Below, piece after piece: positions 21,487 to 32,456 of a stretch of DNA of 64,000 nt (positions within the stretch are counted from its first letter, which is position 1; every line of letters begins with the position of its first letter). The notes beneath the pieces are model-generated. The model was not told the DNA's origin and searched no databases. It worked only from the letters and a program-made list of their open reading frames with translations. The translations under genes and the position numbers were made by a program. Source of the DNA: Filosporella fistucella (lineage: Eukaryota; Ascomycota; Leotiomycetes; Helotiales); NCBI GenBank assembly GCA_030077755.1, contig JAQJZZ010000008.1, forward strand, positions 2,356,001 through 2,420,000, in the 5' to 3' direction.

Positions 21487-24400
21487 ATGTCTTCAGTCGC
21501 ATCTGTAGTGAGCAAGACGATTGCTTCCACAGCAGCTTCTGCAACATCTTCAAATCGTGTTGCACCTCAAGGTGGAATCTTGGAGGGATCTAATCCGACC
21601 CATTATGACTCGAAGAATCCCATCATCCTGTTTATCATCCAGGCAAGTCGTCACTTCTTGTATTCTCCGTTCCAGAGCGTCGGGTCGATCCTGCAGAGCG
21701 GTCAGAATCGGCGGATTGTGCTGCTTGAGACATCGTATTTGCTCACGAGGCAAGCACAGCAGCTCACGAGCACCGTAAATCTACGAGCGTAGATTCGCAG
21801 ATATTGTGGAACTCGAAGTAGACCATCAATCTCAAAACAATGGCTAACATGACTTGCAGGCAGGGATCATCATCATTTTCTGCCGAATTCTCCATTACCC
21901 TCTGGCCAAACTCCGACAGCCTCGAGTCATTGCAGAAGTTATTGGCGGAGTTATACTTGGTCCCTCAGTCATGATGCGCATACCAGGATTTAAGGACACG
22001 ATATTTCCGACTTCATCGATGGCCGGTCTGAACTTAGTGGCAAATCTTGGCTTGATCCTCTTCTTATTTCTCGTTGGACTCGAGGTCAATATGAGAATGT
22101 TCTTGTCCAATTGGAGGGTCGCCCTAAGTGTAGGTCTGGCAGGAATGGTATTGCCATTTGGATTGGGTGCTGCCATTTCATATGGTCTATACCACCAATT
22201 CAGAGGGGACCCTGGAACAGTACCGATTTCATTTGGCGTTTACATGTTGTTCATCGGAACTGCACTCTCAGTATGAAAACCCAGAAAAGTTGATGCATAC
22301 AACTAATTGTATTAGATCACTGCTTTCCCTGTCCTTTGCCGTATCCTCACAGAGCTGAAGCTTCTTGGAACATCAGTTGGTGTTACTGTACTGGCAGCAG
22401 GTGTGGGCAATGACGTGACAGGATGGATTTTGCTTGCTCTTTGCGTAGCATTGGTCAATAACGGATCTGGAATTGCTGCACTTTACGTGTTGCTTGTATG
22501 TGTGGGATGGGTTCTATTCTTGGTCTATGCAATTCGACCATGCTTCCTGTACCTGCTCAGACGATCTGGAAGTATCCAAAACGGACCTACCCAGGGAATG
22601 ATGGCACTTACAATTTTGTTGGTCCTTACGTCTTCTTGGTTCACTGGCATTATTGGAGTACATGCCATTTTTGGAGGTAATTATATTTCATGCCTGGACC
22701 ATAGCAATTACTGACATTGATTAGCATTCTTGGTGGGGTTAATTTGTCCCCATGATGGTGGTTTTGCCATCAAGGTCACGGAAAAAGTCGAAGATCTCGT
22801 TTCCGTTCTTTTGCTACCTCTCTACTTCGCTCTCTCCGGGTTGAGTACGGATCTTGGTCTTTTGAACGATGGGGTCACTTGGGGCTACGTGATTGGCGTT
22901 ATTGCCGTTGCATTTGCGGGAAAGATTATTGGTGGTACACTCGCTGCTAGAGCCAACAAACTGGTCTGGCGGGAAAGCTTTACCATTGGTGTTCTGATGA
23001 GTTGCAAGGGTCTTGTAGAACTCATTGTGTTGGTATGTTTGCAATTGTCTCTGAAGACGAATACCGCTAACAGATTAGAACATTGGTCTTCAAGCCAAAA
23101 TTCTGTCTACAAGAACATTCACAATGTTTGTTGTGATGGCTTTAGTCACAACGGTTTCAACAACACCATTGACCATGTCTCTCTATCCGCCTTGGTACCA
23201 GAAGAAGCTAGAGGCTTGGAAGAGGGGTGAGATCGATTGGGATGGTAACCGGCTAGTACCAGAAACCGAGAGCGAGAGCACCCCGACACAATCTCTGGAA
23301 AAGATCAGAGTGACACAAGTTCGTCGGCTACTCGTATATCTTCGACTTGATAGTCTACCCAGTCTTTTCACCTTCATCACTCTTCTGGGAGGTGACAGAT
23401 CAACAGTCAGCACCAAAATTCACAGAACCAAATCAGGACTTGCTTCGGTACCCGAAGGGGATTCATCGGACTCTCCTGTCATTGCGAAACGACCTCTAGA
23501 GGTTCATGGGGTCCGAATATTGGAGCTTACAGAACGTACTTCTTCAGTGATGAAGAGTTCAGAGGTGGACGAATATACCTACCGTGACCCGATTGTTAAC
23601 GCTTTCCGAACTTTTGCTCAACTCAATAATGTTGCGGTCTCTGGGGCAGTCTCAGTTGTGCCAGATTCATCGTTTGCAGAAACTTTGACAGGTCAAGCTT
23701 CTGATCATTTGTCAGACCTGGTTTTGATTCCATGGAGCGATCCGGATAGCACTTCAGAAGTTGGAGGCGTTCCTGATTCTCTTTCAAGCAATCTGCAGGC
23801 TGCATTTATCCAAGAGACACTGGCAAATGCTCCATGTAACACCGCCATCTTCGTCAATCGTGGCTTTGGTGGTACTTCGCAACCTGAATCCCGACCTTTG
23901 ACTCGTACCATCAGTGGTCTCAGTCTACGCAGCCATCGTGAAGCAGCAGTTGCACCCGTCGCCGATCGAAGTCATCATGTTTACTTCCCATTCTTTGGTG
24001 GTGCAGATGATCGCGTGGCTCTTCGGTTCGTGTTACAGCTTGCACAAAATACCAACATTACAGTAACGATCATTCATTTCAATATGCCAATTACATCTGG
24101 CAGCAAAAAGGGGCCAGAAGTCAGCAGCGGTGATGCAGAGCCTTCAAACCCTCGTGGAAGCTCAACAAAGCTCGGTATTCATGAGCGAGTTGATACTGAG
24201 ACTTTGTATGCTGCCGCTGCACAGGATACTGCCCTCCTCCACACCCTTCGTGATTCGCTCCCGACCGCCTTAACAAATCGTGTTGTCTTTGTCGATGTAG
24301 CTACGACGGCGCCGGTTGCAGATTGTATAAATCACGCACGACAAGAAGTGGGCCAGTCTCCGCGCAACGCAGGCGATTTGATTGTTGTAGGCAGAGGCAA

Positions 24401-24548
24401 GCACTCGATTCTCACCGAGAGCGGCGAGTACGGAAATAATGCAGAGTTGAGAAGGACTCTAGGATATGTTGCGGAAGCTTTACTCTCAGGTGGTGTTCGA
24501 GCAAGCGTTTTGGTTCTCCAGGCCGGAGGAAAGGGCCTTGATGCTTAG
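21487..24548 (+). CDS. KHA1: KHA1-type K+/H+ antiporter (CPA2 family)
   Basis: Five exons, 21487-21642, 21860-22270, 22316-22676, 22725-23032 and 23079-24548, encode 901 residues, near the size of yeast Kha1 (873). The first intron has a GC donor (CAG|GCAAGT); the others are GT-AG. Residues 45-440 form about a dozen membrane helices of the Na+/H+ exchanger (CPA2) fold: RQPRVIAEVIGGVILGPSV (71-89), LGLILFLFLVGLEVN (115-129) and the ion-site motif GNDVTGW (220-226) with an Asn-Asp pair. The C-terminal 440 residues are soluble, with two USP-like regulatory segments (VHGVRILELTERTSS and VYFPFFGGADDRVALRF) ending in LIVVGRGKHS. Known relatives act in Golgi/endosomal K+ and pH homeostasis; that role is inferred here. 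The start ATG follows a long C/T-rich leader and begins MSSVASVVSK. Confidence 0.9.
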
Positions 24549-25360
24549 GATCATTGGATCAGGAGTTAGGTGATACCGGATTAGGATTTGGGTAGGATTC
24601 TGGAGATCTTTAGATCATGTCACCTTCAACATGGGTTGCTATATTATGGGAGGAGTTTTGTTCATCTAAGCACATCGGATAACATCGGATGAACTACTTG
24701 AATAATGCATCATGAATTTAACTTTCTACTCCTAGCATTTTACTGCAGTATGGTTTAACCTTGGTGGAAATAAGCATGAAGGGGTTTCCTAAATCTGTTT
24801 CATCTTCGCCCCGCTTCACTCAACCTGTCTCCATCTTCCCCCCTTATTTTCAATCCCACCAATCACGGCACTCAACAGCCGACGGATCCGTCAATCGTAC
24901 AGACACTATATTCCCATTCGACATTTCACGAAGAACCTTATTCTCTTCCGGATAAGTGTCCTAGGGTAGTACTCGTTTGTAACGTTTACCTTGATACTGG
25001 AGATGAGGCTTCGAACTTACTTGTGGAGCTTGTTTCGAAACCGGGTTTGGAAGCGGGGTGGAGACGGTAGTGTGAGGGAGATATATTATTTGAGGGTTTT
25101 CTCTGGTGATTTTCTTTGCAGTGCGAATGGAAGTTCAATTTGCGGATTATTGATTGGGATGAACGTTACGGGGCTCTCAGGGAAGATGTGGGTAGGGGAG
25201 GCAGGAAGTGGATAGGTAGGCATATATTTCCTTTGGCTGTGTTGTTTTACATGCCTACTTTCGTTCTATATCTGGCCTTCAACCTTTCTCTATACTATTC
25301 TTGCCTACATATATCCTCTTCATCAGCACCGAGAAAACCGACTCACTTTCTACCACCAAA
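24549..25360. other. intergenic, promoter of secreted-protein gene
   Basis: Spacer of 0.8 kb. The last 100 bases, with ACATATATCC and a CT-rich run before the ATG at 25361, look like a normal fungal promoter and leader. No gene is supported. Confidence 0.5.
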
Positions 25361-26152
25361 ATGCACTTCCCTTCTCTCCTCCCCCTTCTCCTCTCCAGCA
25401 CAGCTGCTGCTGCCTCTTCATCCTCCCTTCTCCGCCGGGACACCTGGGGCGGCGCCCTGTCTCTTGGTCCCACCACCTCTCGAATCGTCCACGCAGTCAC
25501 AACTCTCGTCCCGGGAGCAGCTCCAAAAACACAAACGGGGATGCTATTCCTCTGGCCAGGGATGTCGAATGGAACTGGTGATCTGATCCAGACTACTCTC
25601 GAGAGCTGGCCTGATAATACATGGTGTGGAGCTACACCTGGTCAATGGTGTGTTAGAGCCAGTCTATTTGGAGGCTTTGGACAATTAGATGGTGTGGCGG
25701 GGGTGGTGAAGGAGACGGACGAGGTGAGGATTGAGTATACGCGAAGTAAAGATGGTTTGGTTTGGACACAGTATGTTTTTCTTTTCTTTTCTTATCAATA
25801 TTTGAAAATGATTGCTATTCCCAAGCAAATTTCAATCTCAATAGGAGAACAAGTACTAATAACCCCGAACAGAAATGTCACCAATGCTGTCACTGGCGCC
25901 TTCCTCTCCTCCTTCTCCCGTGCCTCTGGACATATGACTGGTTGGGGAACAGGCACTGAATGCAATGGTGGATGTACGGGTACTGTCTCACCACAGACAT
26001 ATAAAAATACTACTATCACGCTTGAGAGTGCAGACACAAATTTTGGAAAGACGGTTGGGGTGTCCCAAGGAACGACGTATAAGGGATTGAGTGTTAGCGC
26101 TGATGGGAAGACGTGGCATATTGATACTATCAGTGTGCCGAAGATGCAGTAA
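25361..26152 (+). CDS. secreted protein of unknown function
   Basis: Two exons, 25361-25770 and 25873-26152, give 229 residues. The start chosen is ATG 25361 (MHFPSLLPLLLSS), which opens a clear signal peptide of about 18-20 residues; RR at 25-26 suggests Kex2-type maturation. The mature part carries WGGALSLG, a TWCGATPGQWCVRASLFGG segment, several N-glycosylation motifs (NGT, NVT, NTT) and C-terminal CNGGC, so it is folded and disulphide-bonded rather than low complexity. The 102-nt intron (GTATGT to AACAG) is a multiple of three and contains no stop, so an unspliced message would add 34 residues. I recognise the type as a conserved fungal secreted protein but cannot assign a reaction; a carbohydrate-binding beta-sandwich is one possibility. 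Confidence 0.8.
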   Translation: MHFPSLLPLLLSSTAAAASSSSLLRRDTWGGALSLGPTTSRIVHAVTTLVPGAAPKTQTGMLFLWPGMSNGTGDLIQTTLESWPDNTWCGATPGQWCVRASLFGGFGQLDGVAGVVKETDEVRIEYTRSKDGLVWTQYVFLFFSYQYLKMIAIPKQISISIGEQVLITPNRNVTNAVTGAFLSSFSRASGHMTGWGTGTECNGGCTGTVSPQTYKNTTITLESADTNFGKTVGVSQGTTYKGLSVSADGKTWHIDTISVPKMQ

Positions 26153-27137
26153 GTGGTTAAAAATTAGATGAAGAGGTAGGTTGAGATGGGACAAGGGAAA
26201 AGGAGATATTGTTCTTGGTGTATATATTGAAAGTTTATATATATATATATGATCCTAAGTGCCTTTGACACTTTGTTATATCTTTATTGTATGGCCAGAA
26301 CTAAGACTTTATCACATTTCTATAGTACTAGCAAAAAGTTAGACTTTATTTATATACGTATCTGTGCATATTGCTATAAGCTACTATACCAAACGTCAAA
26401 GTCCTAAAATTCATAGGTATTTGGCAATACCCAATTGAAAAATACGACTTTGGACTGTGGAGTTTGAAAACTATACTACGTGATCACGTAAAATTGAACA
26501 ATTAAGCTTCTTTCTCTTCGCTTGTTGACTCAAATTCACATTTCTATTTCCTCTACGCAATTCATTATCAAGTTCACAAATATTCACCCAGTGATCTGTA
26601 GCCAATTCAATCTCCGCCTTCTCTATGCCTTGCTCCTTCTTCCCAATTCCCGGTATCTTCGGGTATATAAACCCTCCTCCGGTGTAAGTCCGGCTTAATT
26701 CCGCAGAGAACAACCTCACCAAGACCAGGATATGCCTGCGGGGGGCGAGGCGAGTGGCTCACCTTGGAGCAGATATTGAGTGGATAGTATAGAACATATT
26801 GGGGTGGGCTTTGTATAACAATTTGGGAGATGAAAGGAGATAGTAGGGTTGGATAGTTAACAACAGGTAGCTTTTGTTGACAACAGTTCGTTTGTCTGAC
26901 AACAGTTAGAATGATTGACGATAATAAAGGTGTGATGAAAATTCATGCTTTTCATCTGTCTTGATAGATGAAAGGCTCTCTGCTTCACAATCTGCCCAAG
27001 CTGTATGGAGATTATGGAAATCATATAGTGTAGCTATATGCTGCGATTCTTTATGCTTCAGATTATTCGTATATACATCTGTTGCTTCTCTCATCTCCAT
27101 TCTCTCACCCTGCTCAGGCTATCCTCCTTTCTTGAAA
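26153..27137. other. convergent intergenic space
   Basis: Lies between two convergent genes and so probably contains both 3'UTRs. It includes an AT run near 26236-26250 and short frames only. No gene is supported. Confidence 0.5.
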
Positions 27138-28421
27138 CTACCTGCCATTGATAATCACAGTCTGTGTCTGTATAGGATGTGAGATCGTGGTAGTTTCTCC
27201 AGAGACACTTGCGCTCGAAGTAGTCACGGGTGGCGCGCAGGTAGCCACATCTGTAACGATAGGCTGGACGTTCGGCACAGTTGGACACTGGGAAAGTGGA
27301 AGCCCGCCTTCATCCAATGGAGAAAAGGAGATGCTGTTTGCAGGAGCGGAAGAATAGACTTGAACTGGAAGTATGATGGCGCCATCGAGTTGGAAACAAG
27401 AGCGGATTTTCCTGGGTGGTGTTAGCTAGGATAGAGGATAGAACAATAGCGCGAGAAACGGGGGTATATTGTGAGAAGGGAAAAAACATACAGGTCATCA
27501 GTATCGCAAAACAGCTGTCCATTCAACGTGGTAAAATTGGTCGATGCCTGCAAGATATGCGAGCCAGGCACAGAACCACAATAGAATCGCTCTTGGATAT
27601 ACACCCAGTTCGCTCCATCAGTAGTGACATGTACCAATCCATCGATATCGCAACTCATATCATAGATACCATTCTTGACCGTTTGCGCAGATGCACCATT
27701 TGGACAGGCAAATGTGCCTGAGCCGTAGGTAACTAAGAGAGAGGCATCACCACCTGTACCGGATATAGATACGAAGTTGCTGATTGTGAAGTTGGAGGGG
27801 ATGGGGCAAGATGCCGCGTAGGGGTTGGTGGATGCTGACGCAGGAGGAGCTGGGGTCGATTAGCAGGCTGTCAGACATGTGGGGGTGGACCATACTTGTG
27901 GTAGTCGAGATGGTAGATTTTGTGGTGGTCGTACTTGTTGTGGTTGGGGGTGGTGGTTTAGATGTGGTTGTAGATTTAATGGTCGATGTGCTAGTCGTTG
28001 GCGGTGGTATGACCGAAGTGGAGCTTGATGTGGACTTGATTGTGGATGTGCTTGTTATGGTTGTCAAAGTTGATGAAGTGCTGCTCTTGGTCGTCGAACT
28101 TTTGGTTGACGTGGAGGATGTCGTTGAAATGATACTGCTCGTGCTCGTGCTTGGAGTTACGCTGGAACTTCGAGAAGTGATAGTGGTCTTTGAAGTTATT
28201 CGTCTTGTGCTGGTTGTAGTATCTGGGATAACAATCGTAAAGCCTGGCCCATCATCTGTCCGAGTTGGAAATGGAAAATCAGTCGGGAATGAAAATGTAG
28301 GATCTCCACCCGGGAAGCCAATAGTGAAGCCTGGTAAAGTGATTACACTTGTCTGCCGTTGGGGAAGACAATCAGCGAAAGTGTTTATCAAAGCAACCAC
28401 AGTCAATAATTGGGCTCTCAT
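27138..28421 (-). CDS. secreted mucin-like Ser/Thr-rich protein with Cys-rich C-terminal domain
   Basis: Three exons, 28421-27896, 27849-27492 and 27411-27138, give 385 residues with frame-keeping GT-AG introns of 46 and 80 nt. Residues 1-18 are a signal peptide (MRAQLLTVVALINTFADC). Residues 70-178 are an almost pure Ser/Thr/Lys/Pro stalk, expected to be heavily O-mannosylated. The C-terminal 200 residues form a cysteine-containing globular part (AASCPIPSNFTISNF, GSGTFACPNG, YDMSCDIDG, RFYCGSVPG, LFCDTDD). No clear GPI signal is seen at the end (TQTVIINGR). It is probably a secreted or wall-bound protein; its binding partner is unknown. The long open frame on the opposite strand is a shadow of the Thr/Ser repeats. 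Confidence 0.8.
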
Positions 28422-31400
28422 ATTGAAACACGAAATATGCAGTGAGCTGATGTTGGAGGTCTATCGGCATCGTAAAAATCCGTACGGGAGCGAAATATTA
28501 TACTATCCCAGCGGAGCATCTGCAAGGGGAAATATGGAAGCTCCTCATTCTCGGAGGTCTAGCAATATACAAACTTCGTATAAACCATGCTATGTTCCCC
28601 TCAATCTATCAGGCTACATAACATTGCATAGGCTCAGAAACACTATTCCAATCAAGAGAAACATGCAATATTGAATGATGCAAGAGAGTTGACCTGATGG
28701 TAGGAAAAGACAGATATAGAAACAAAGAGCCGGTGAAGGCGTTCCGACGGTAGAGAATATGCGAGGCTCAGCATGGGATATATCCCCGCATTCTGCCATG
28801 CGAGTCAATGGATCTCGACCGAGATTTGGCTAAATGCCCTTGCATGGAACAACAGGATTATTCGGACCCAAGACCCAATATATATTGAATTGATACAACG
28901 TTGAATTGGCGGGGTGTGACCTATATTGATGACAAGAAATCGCCTTATTAGTGCCATGACTTCCAGACTTGACTTGCGATGAATGCATGATCAGAAAATT
29001 GCGTTTCGGACCGAGTGCCTACTAGAGCCCTGCAGCGGAAGGAGGATTTGAATTTGGTTTTATTCATGTTAGTGGGATTCACCAGCATCTGATATGCAGG
29101 TAAAGAGGGAGGGTAAGGTAGGTTGAGAAAAAGTTTGGTTTGAAGTCAGGATAAGCTCCGCCACGTGATGGCTTCTAAAATTAGGTATGATTTGTGATTC
29201 TGAAGATGGACATTAATATATTATTCTCTGACCTGCTGCCTTCAATTGCTGAAGGCTTCCTGATGTCTTTAGATTAAGCAAGATCTAGATCTTCACTTTC
29301 TGCTGGCAATAGATGTTGCAGAAAGAGGATCACAATGTGACTTACTTCAATTTCACGACCCCTCGCCAGCTGTCTCTGTCCAGGTGCTGGGGACGACCCA
29401 TCGAGGTATAAATGGGCATATTTGCCAAGCAATAATATGTCAACGTTTGTGATCTTATCTATTTGTACTTTGATTCGTTGTAGATATCTTGTACACTAAG
29501 TATATCCCCAATGACTTAGCCAAGTTTGCAAAGTCGTATTTATAGTTTGAACGCGCTCAAAGTACAATGTAAAGAATATACGGAGTCGTATAATACACTT
29601 GTTTGGAAAGGACTTTGGAGTGAGTCCTATTATAGTTTTAAACAAGTGAGGTAAGTATAAGAGTTAAATCCCGAAGGAAAATTATTGCAGAACTTCTTAT
29701 AATTGGGAGTTTAGGAGAGTGTGCTTAAACGGGTAATATTATTAGATTTAGGACAATAAAGGGCAACAATATTGTCCCTTTGCACTATTTCAAAGAAATA
29801 GATATCGAGAAGTGGAAAATCGAAGAGACCATATTAAGAATTTGCTTATGATTGAAACTTGGGAATGTATGTATACTTGGGTAATATGTTGAGACTTAGG
29901 ATAGTTAAACGTAAGCTATTGTCCCTTTAGGTTATGCGCCTAATTAAAGTGAGGGGAGGTCGGAACTCGGACTGAGATTATTAAGGAACCTCTCATCATT
30001 TGTAGCATAGGAAAATGAGCGTACCTGGATTATACAAGAGGAGTCAGGATATTGAAAGCGATGCAATTTGCCAAGTAGCGCGAGGTAGGTTCTGGGAGGG
30101 ATATATCTCTGTAGAGTAGGGACGTAAATCTCAGACATTGCGATCTATCAAACTATAAACCCAGCCCCAGAAACGTGAATTGAAAGCATCCCTAAAGCAT
30201 AACTCTGCCACCCGGAAGTATCCAATTCATATAGACTAAATCTCTCTACTGTCGTGAAACATCAACCACATGATCAGCACTCCACCACAGAGCTGAAACT
30301 CCAAACTCTACTTTCCCCTCTTCTTCAAATACAATATCCATCTTGTGCTAGAATCTCGTATGACGTTTTATACAACCACAGACTACTGTTGCTCACGAGG
30401 CTGATGTCTCAATTGCAACACCCAAAAAGCAAACAAATTCGATAGTGGAGCCGGATAATCGGGAATCTCCGACTGTGTCACATGTGAGTGATACGCAAGA
30501 AGGCAGAATAAGGCAAGGAAGGGTGTGATGTAATATGATAATAAATCAACGAAGAAGTCGGCTAGACTTCAGAGAAGAAAATGCAATAAGAAGAGGATAT
30601 AATATTATTCTGTTTTCCGCGTTATGGGATAGGAGAGGTTGTGGAATGCTGTGAGACATAAATTCAGAGATTTAGAGATGACGATCCCAGGAAAAGAAAT
30701 GAGGAACTCATTAAATGAAACGCAGGTACGAGGCAGAAGCTGAGATGAAGACATTCGTGTTCCATTCTAGCTTCCATCTGACAATCAGTCCGAGTAAAAA
30801 GAATTATAATTGCGCAACGCACGTGTCTCTAAAGAATACTTGGGTACTGATGAAAAGGAAATGGTACACGTGATCAGCCCTATTTGAGTGAAATTGGATG
30901 AGATAAGATGAGATGAGATGTGGATCTCGCTCGGTGGATAGGACATGGACAAGACGAGAGGACGTGTTTGATTGGGGAACGGTACGAACGGCAAGGAACA
31001 GTGATTGTACAATCAATTGGGAATAACGATTGACATTTTCATACTCCGTGAAGACGATTCTTTTTCTGGTCAACAAGGAGAGAGCTTGAGGTTGGAAAGT
31101 TGTCGTCTAGTTACCTCCACATGCAGCTTTATGTTACCATCAATCTCATAGCACGCTGCACGCAATTTCCAGACCCTCTCATTTGGTCGACGCCACGGAT
31201 TTCTGCGTCCAAAAATAGGTGGTGAAATGGAGACGTGAAAATTCGGAAGCGAGAAGTGTGGAGATGTTTATGGCAGCTCAATGTTACAAAATCTCTCCCT
31301 TGCATTGGTGTCATTTGACGATGTTGCATCTGGAAGCATGTTGATGTCGCGCGGTGGAGGTGTTGGTGGGATTCATTGGATGGCTGTCAAGAGGCGATCG

Positions 31401-32060
31401 GTGGCAAGGCATTGGATTAGTTTCAGCGCGCCAGCAGATGACGAGCGATGCGAAAAAGTAAAGCAACGCGAAAGTGGCGCTGTACAAGACTGCTGAAAAG
31501 TTTGGTCTGCGTCTTAACGAGATTATATTCGAGGTACTTGCTGGCATTGCTGAAATTTGCGTACGAACGGAGGTACCTATTGGATAATTGTGATGGGAGG
31601 AATCAATACGGGAATGCAAGGGAAAGGGGCATTTGATGAAGCTTCTGCTGAAGAGAAAAGTTACTGTCAACGGCAGAAGGAATTGTCAAAGCATACTCCA
31701 TAGTAGCCCAACGGTTACAAAAATGGGATGATCGGCTTGTGGTGAGAGATAGGGAGAGAGAAGGGCAGAGCCATGCGAGTCCAAGTCCATGTTTTTGTAA
31801 ACACATCCGGTGGTGAGCTCAAAACGGCGTTGATAGCGATTTGTCCGTTGGTTGCCGTTGACTGTGCAGAGGCAGTGTGTAAAGTTGGGCCACTCTGCTC
31901 CGTACTTGTATTTCTTGGCGTTCTCCGTGCGTATGTTTTCTGTGCCTTTTTGCCATCTTCAAGCATGATGCTCGATGTTCAATGCTCTCATGTTGCTTCC
32001 TTCGCCTTTAAACTTTGGTGGATGTTTCACTGGCTGGCAATTGGTGGTAACCAGCTGGTG
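28422..32060. other. AT-rich intergenic stretch, no convincing gene
   Basis: Contains a diverged direct repeat pair (29731-29785 and 29879-29930) and many short frames. A 64-codon minus-strand frame from an ATG at 30138 (MSEIYVPTLQRYIPPRTY) followed by a possible donor GTACGC is the most coding-like piece, but no second exon could be found. Otherwise I see nothing. Confidence 0.45.
29731..29930 (+). repeat. diverged direct repeat with hairpin ends
   Basis: Two segments about 148 bases apart (29731-29785 and 29879-29930) share GGGTAATAT, a TTAGGA block and an end TATTGTCCCTTT. Within the first copy GGACAAT is the reverse complement of the later ATTGTCC. The layout is compatible with a small decayed repeat element. 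Confidence 0.4.
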
Positions 32061-32065
32061 ATGCT

Positions 32066-32073
32066 TATATAAA
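32066..32073 (+). promoter_or_regulatory. TATA box followed by CT-rich leader
   Basis: TATATAAA is followed 25-100 bases downstream by a C/T/A-rich run (32092-32190) typical of fungal transcription start regions and leaders. The first ATG with a frame of any length downstream is at 32271 (61 codons, to 32456, not recognised). A short protein, a spliced gene or a non-coding transcript could start here. Confidence 0.35.
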
Positions 32074-32456
32074 CCGCGTTCCTTACGCGACAAGCCAACT
32101 TTCTATTCGTCGTCTCCACACGTCCCACTCCAAGCTTCTTCATCCACACTTCCACCTCATCCTGGTCTATAACACAATCCCCGCTCACAACATCATCGGA
32201 TTATAAACGCACCTGCAAGGTAAATCGCACCACGCTGTTCCCCGTCATAATCCTTGGTCCGATCACACAGATGCGCTTGTGTGAACTTGACCCAAATCCT
32301 GTTCTTAAAAATGGACTACATCCTGTCTGGAACTCTTTTGTCATCCAACAACTCAATTCAACGAGCCTAGACAATATCGTTTATATTTTCCCCTCTGGCA
32401 GCCGCCGTTGGATAGAGGCGCTGCTGAGATTATTGATGTGTTGTCACAAGCGGTAA

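Noticed and set aside
27811..28674. Plus-strand open frame of 287 codons rich in Val and Asp
   Set aside because: It lies opposite the Ser/Thr repeat stalk of the minus-strand mucin-like gene; the reverse complement of ACT/AGC-type codons stays open and gives Val-rich runs. The minus strand has signal peptide, introns and cysteine domain.
29944..30138. 64-codon minus-strand frame (MSEIYVPTLQRYIPP) with a possible donor
   Set aside because: It looks partly coding, but no acceptor exon follows and the region is AT-rich; too weak for a gene call.
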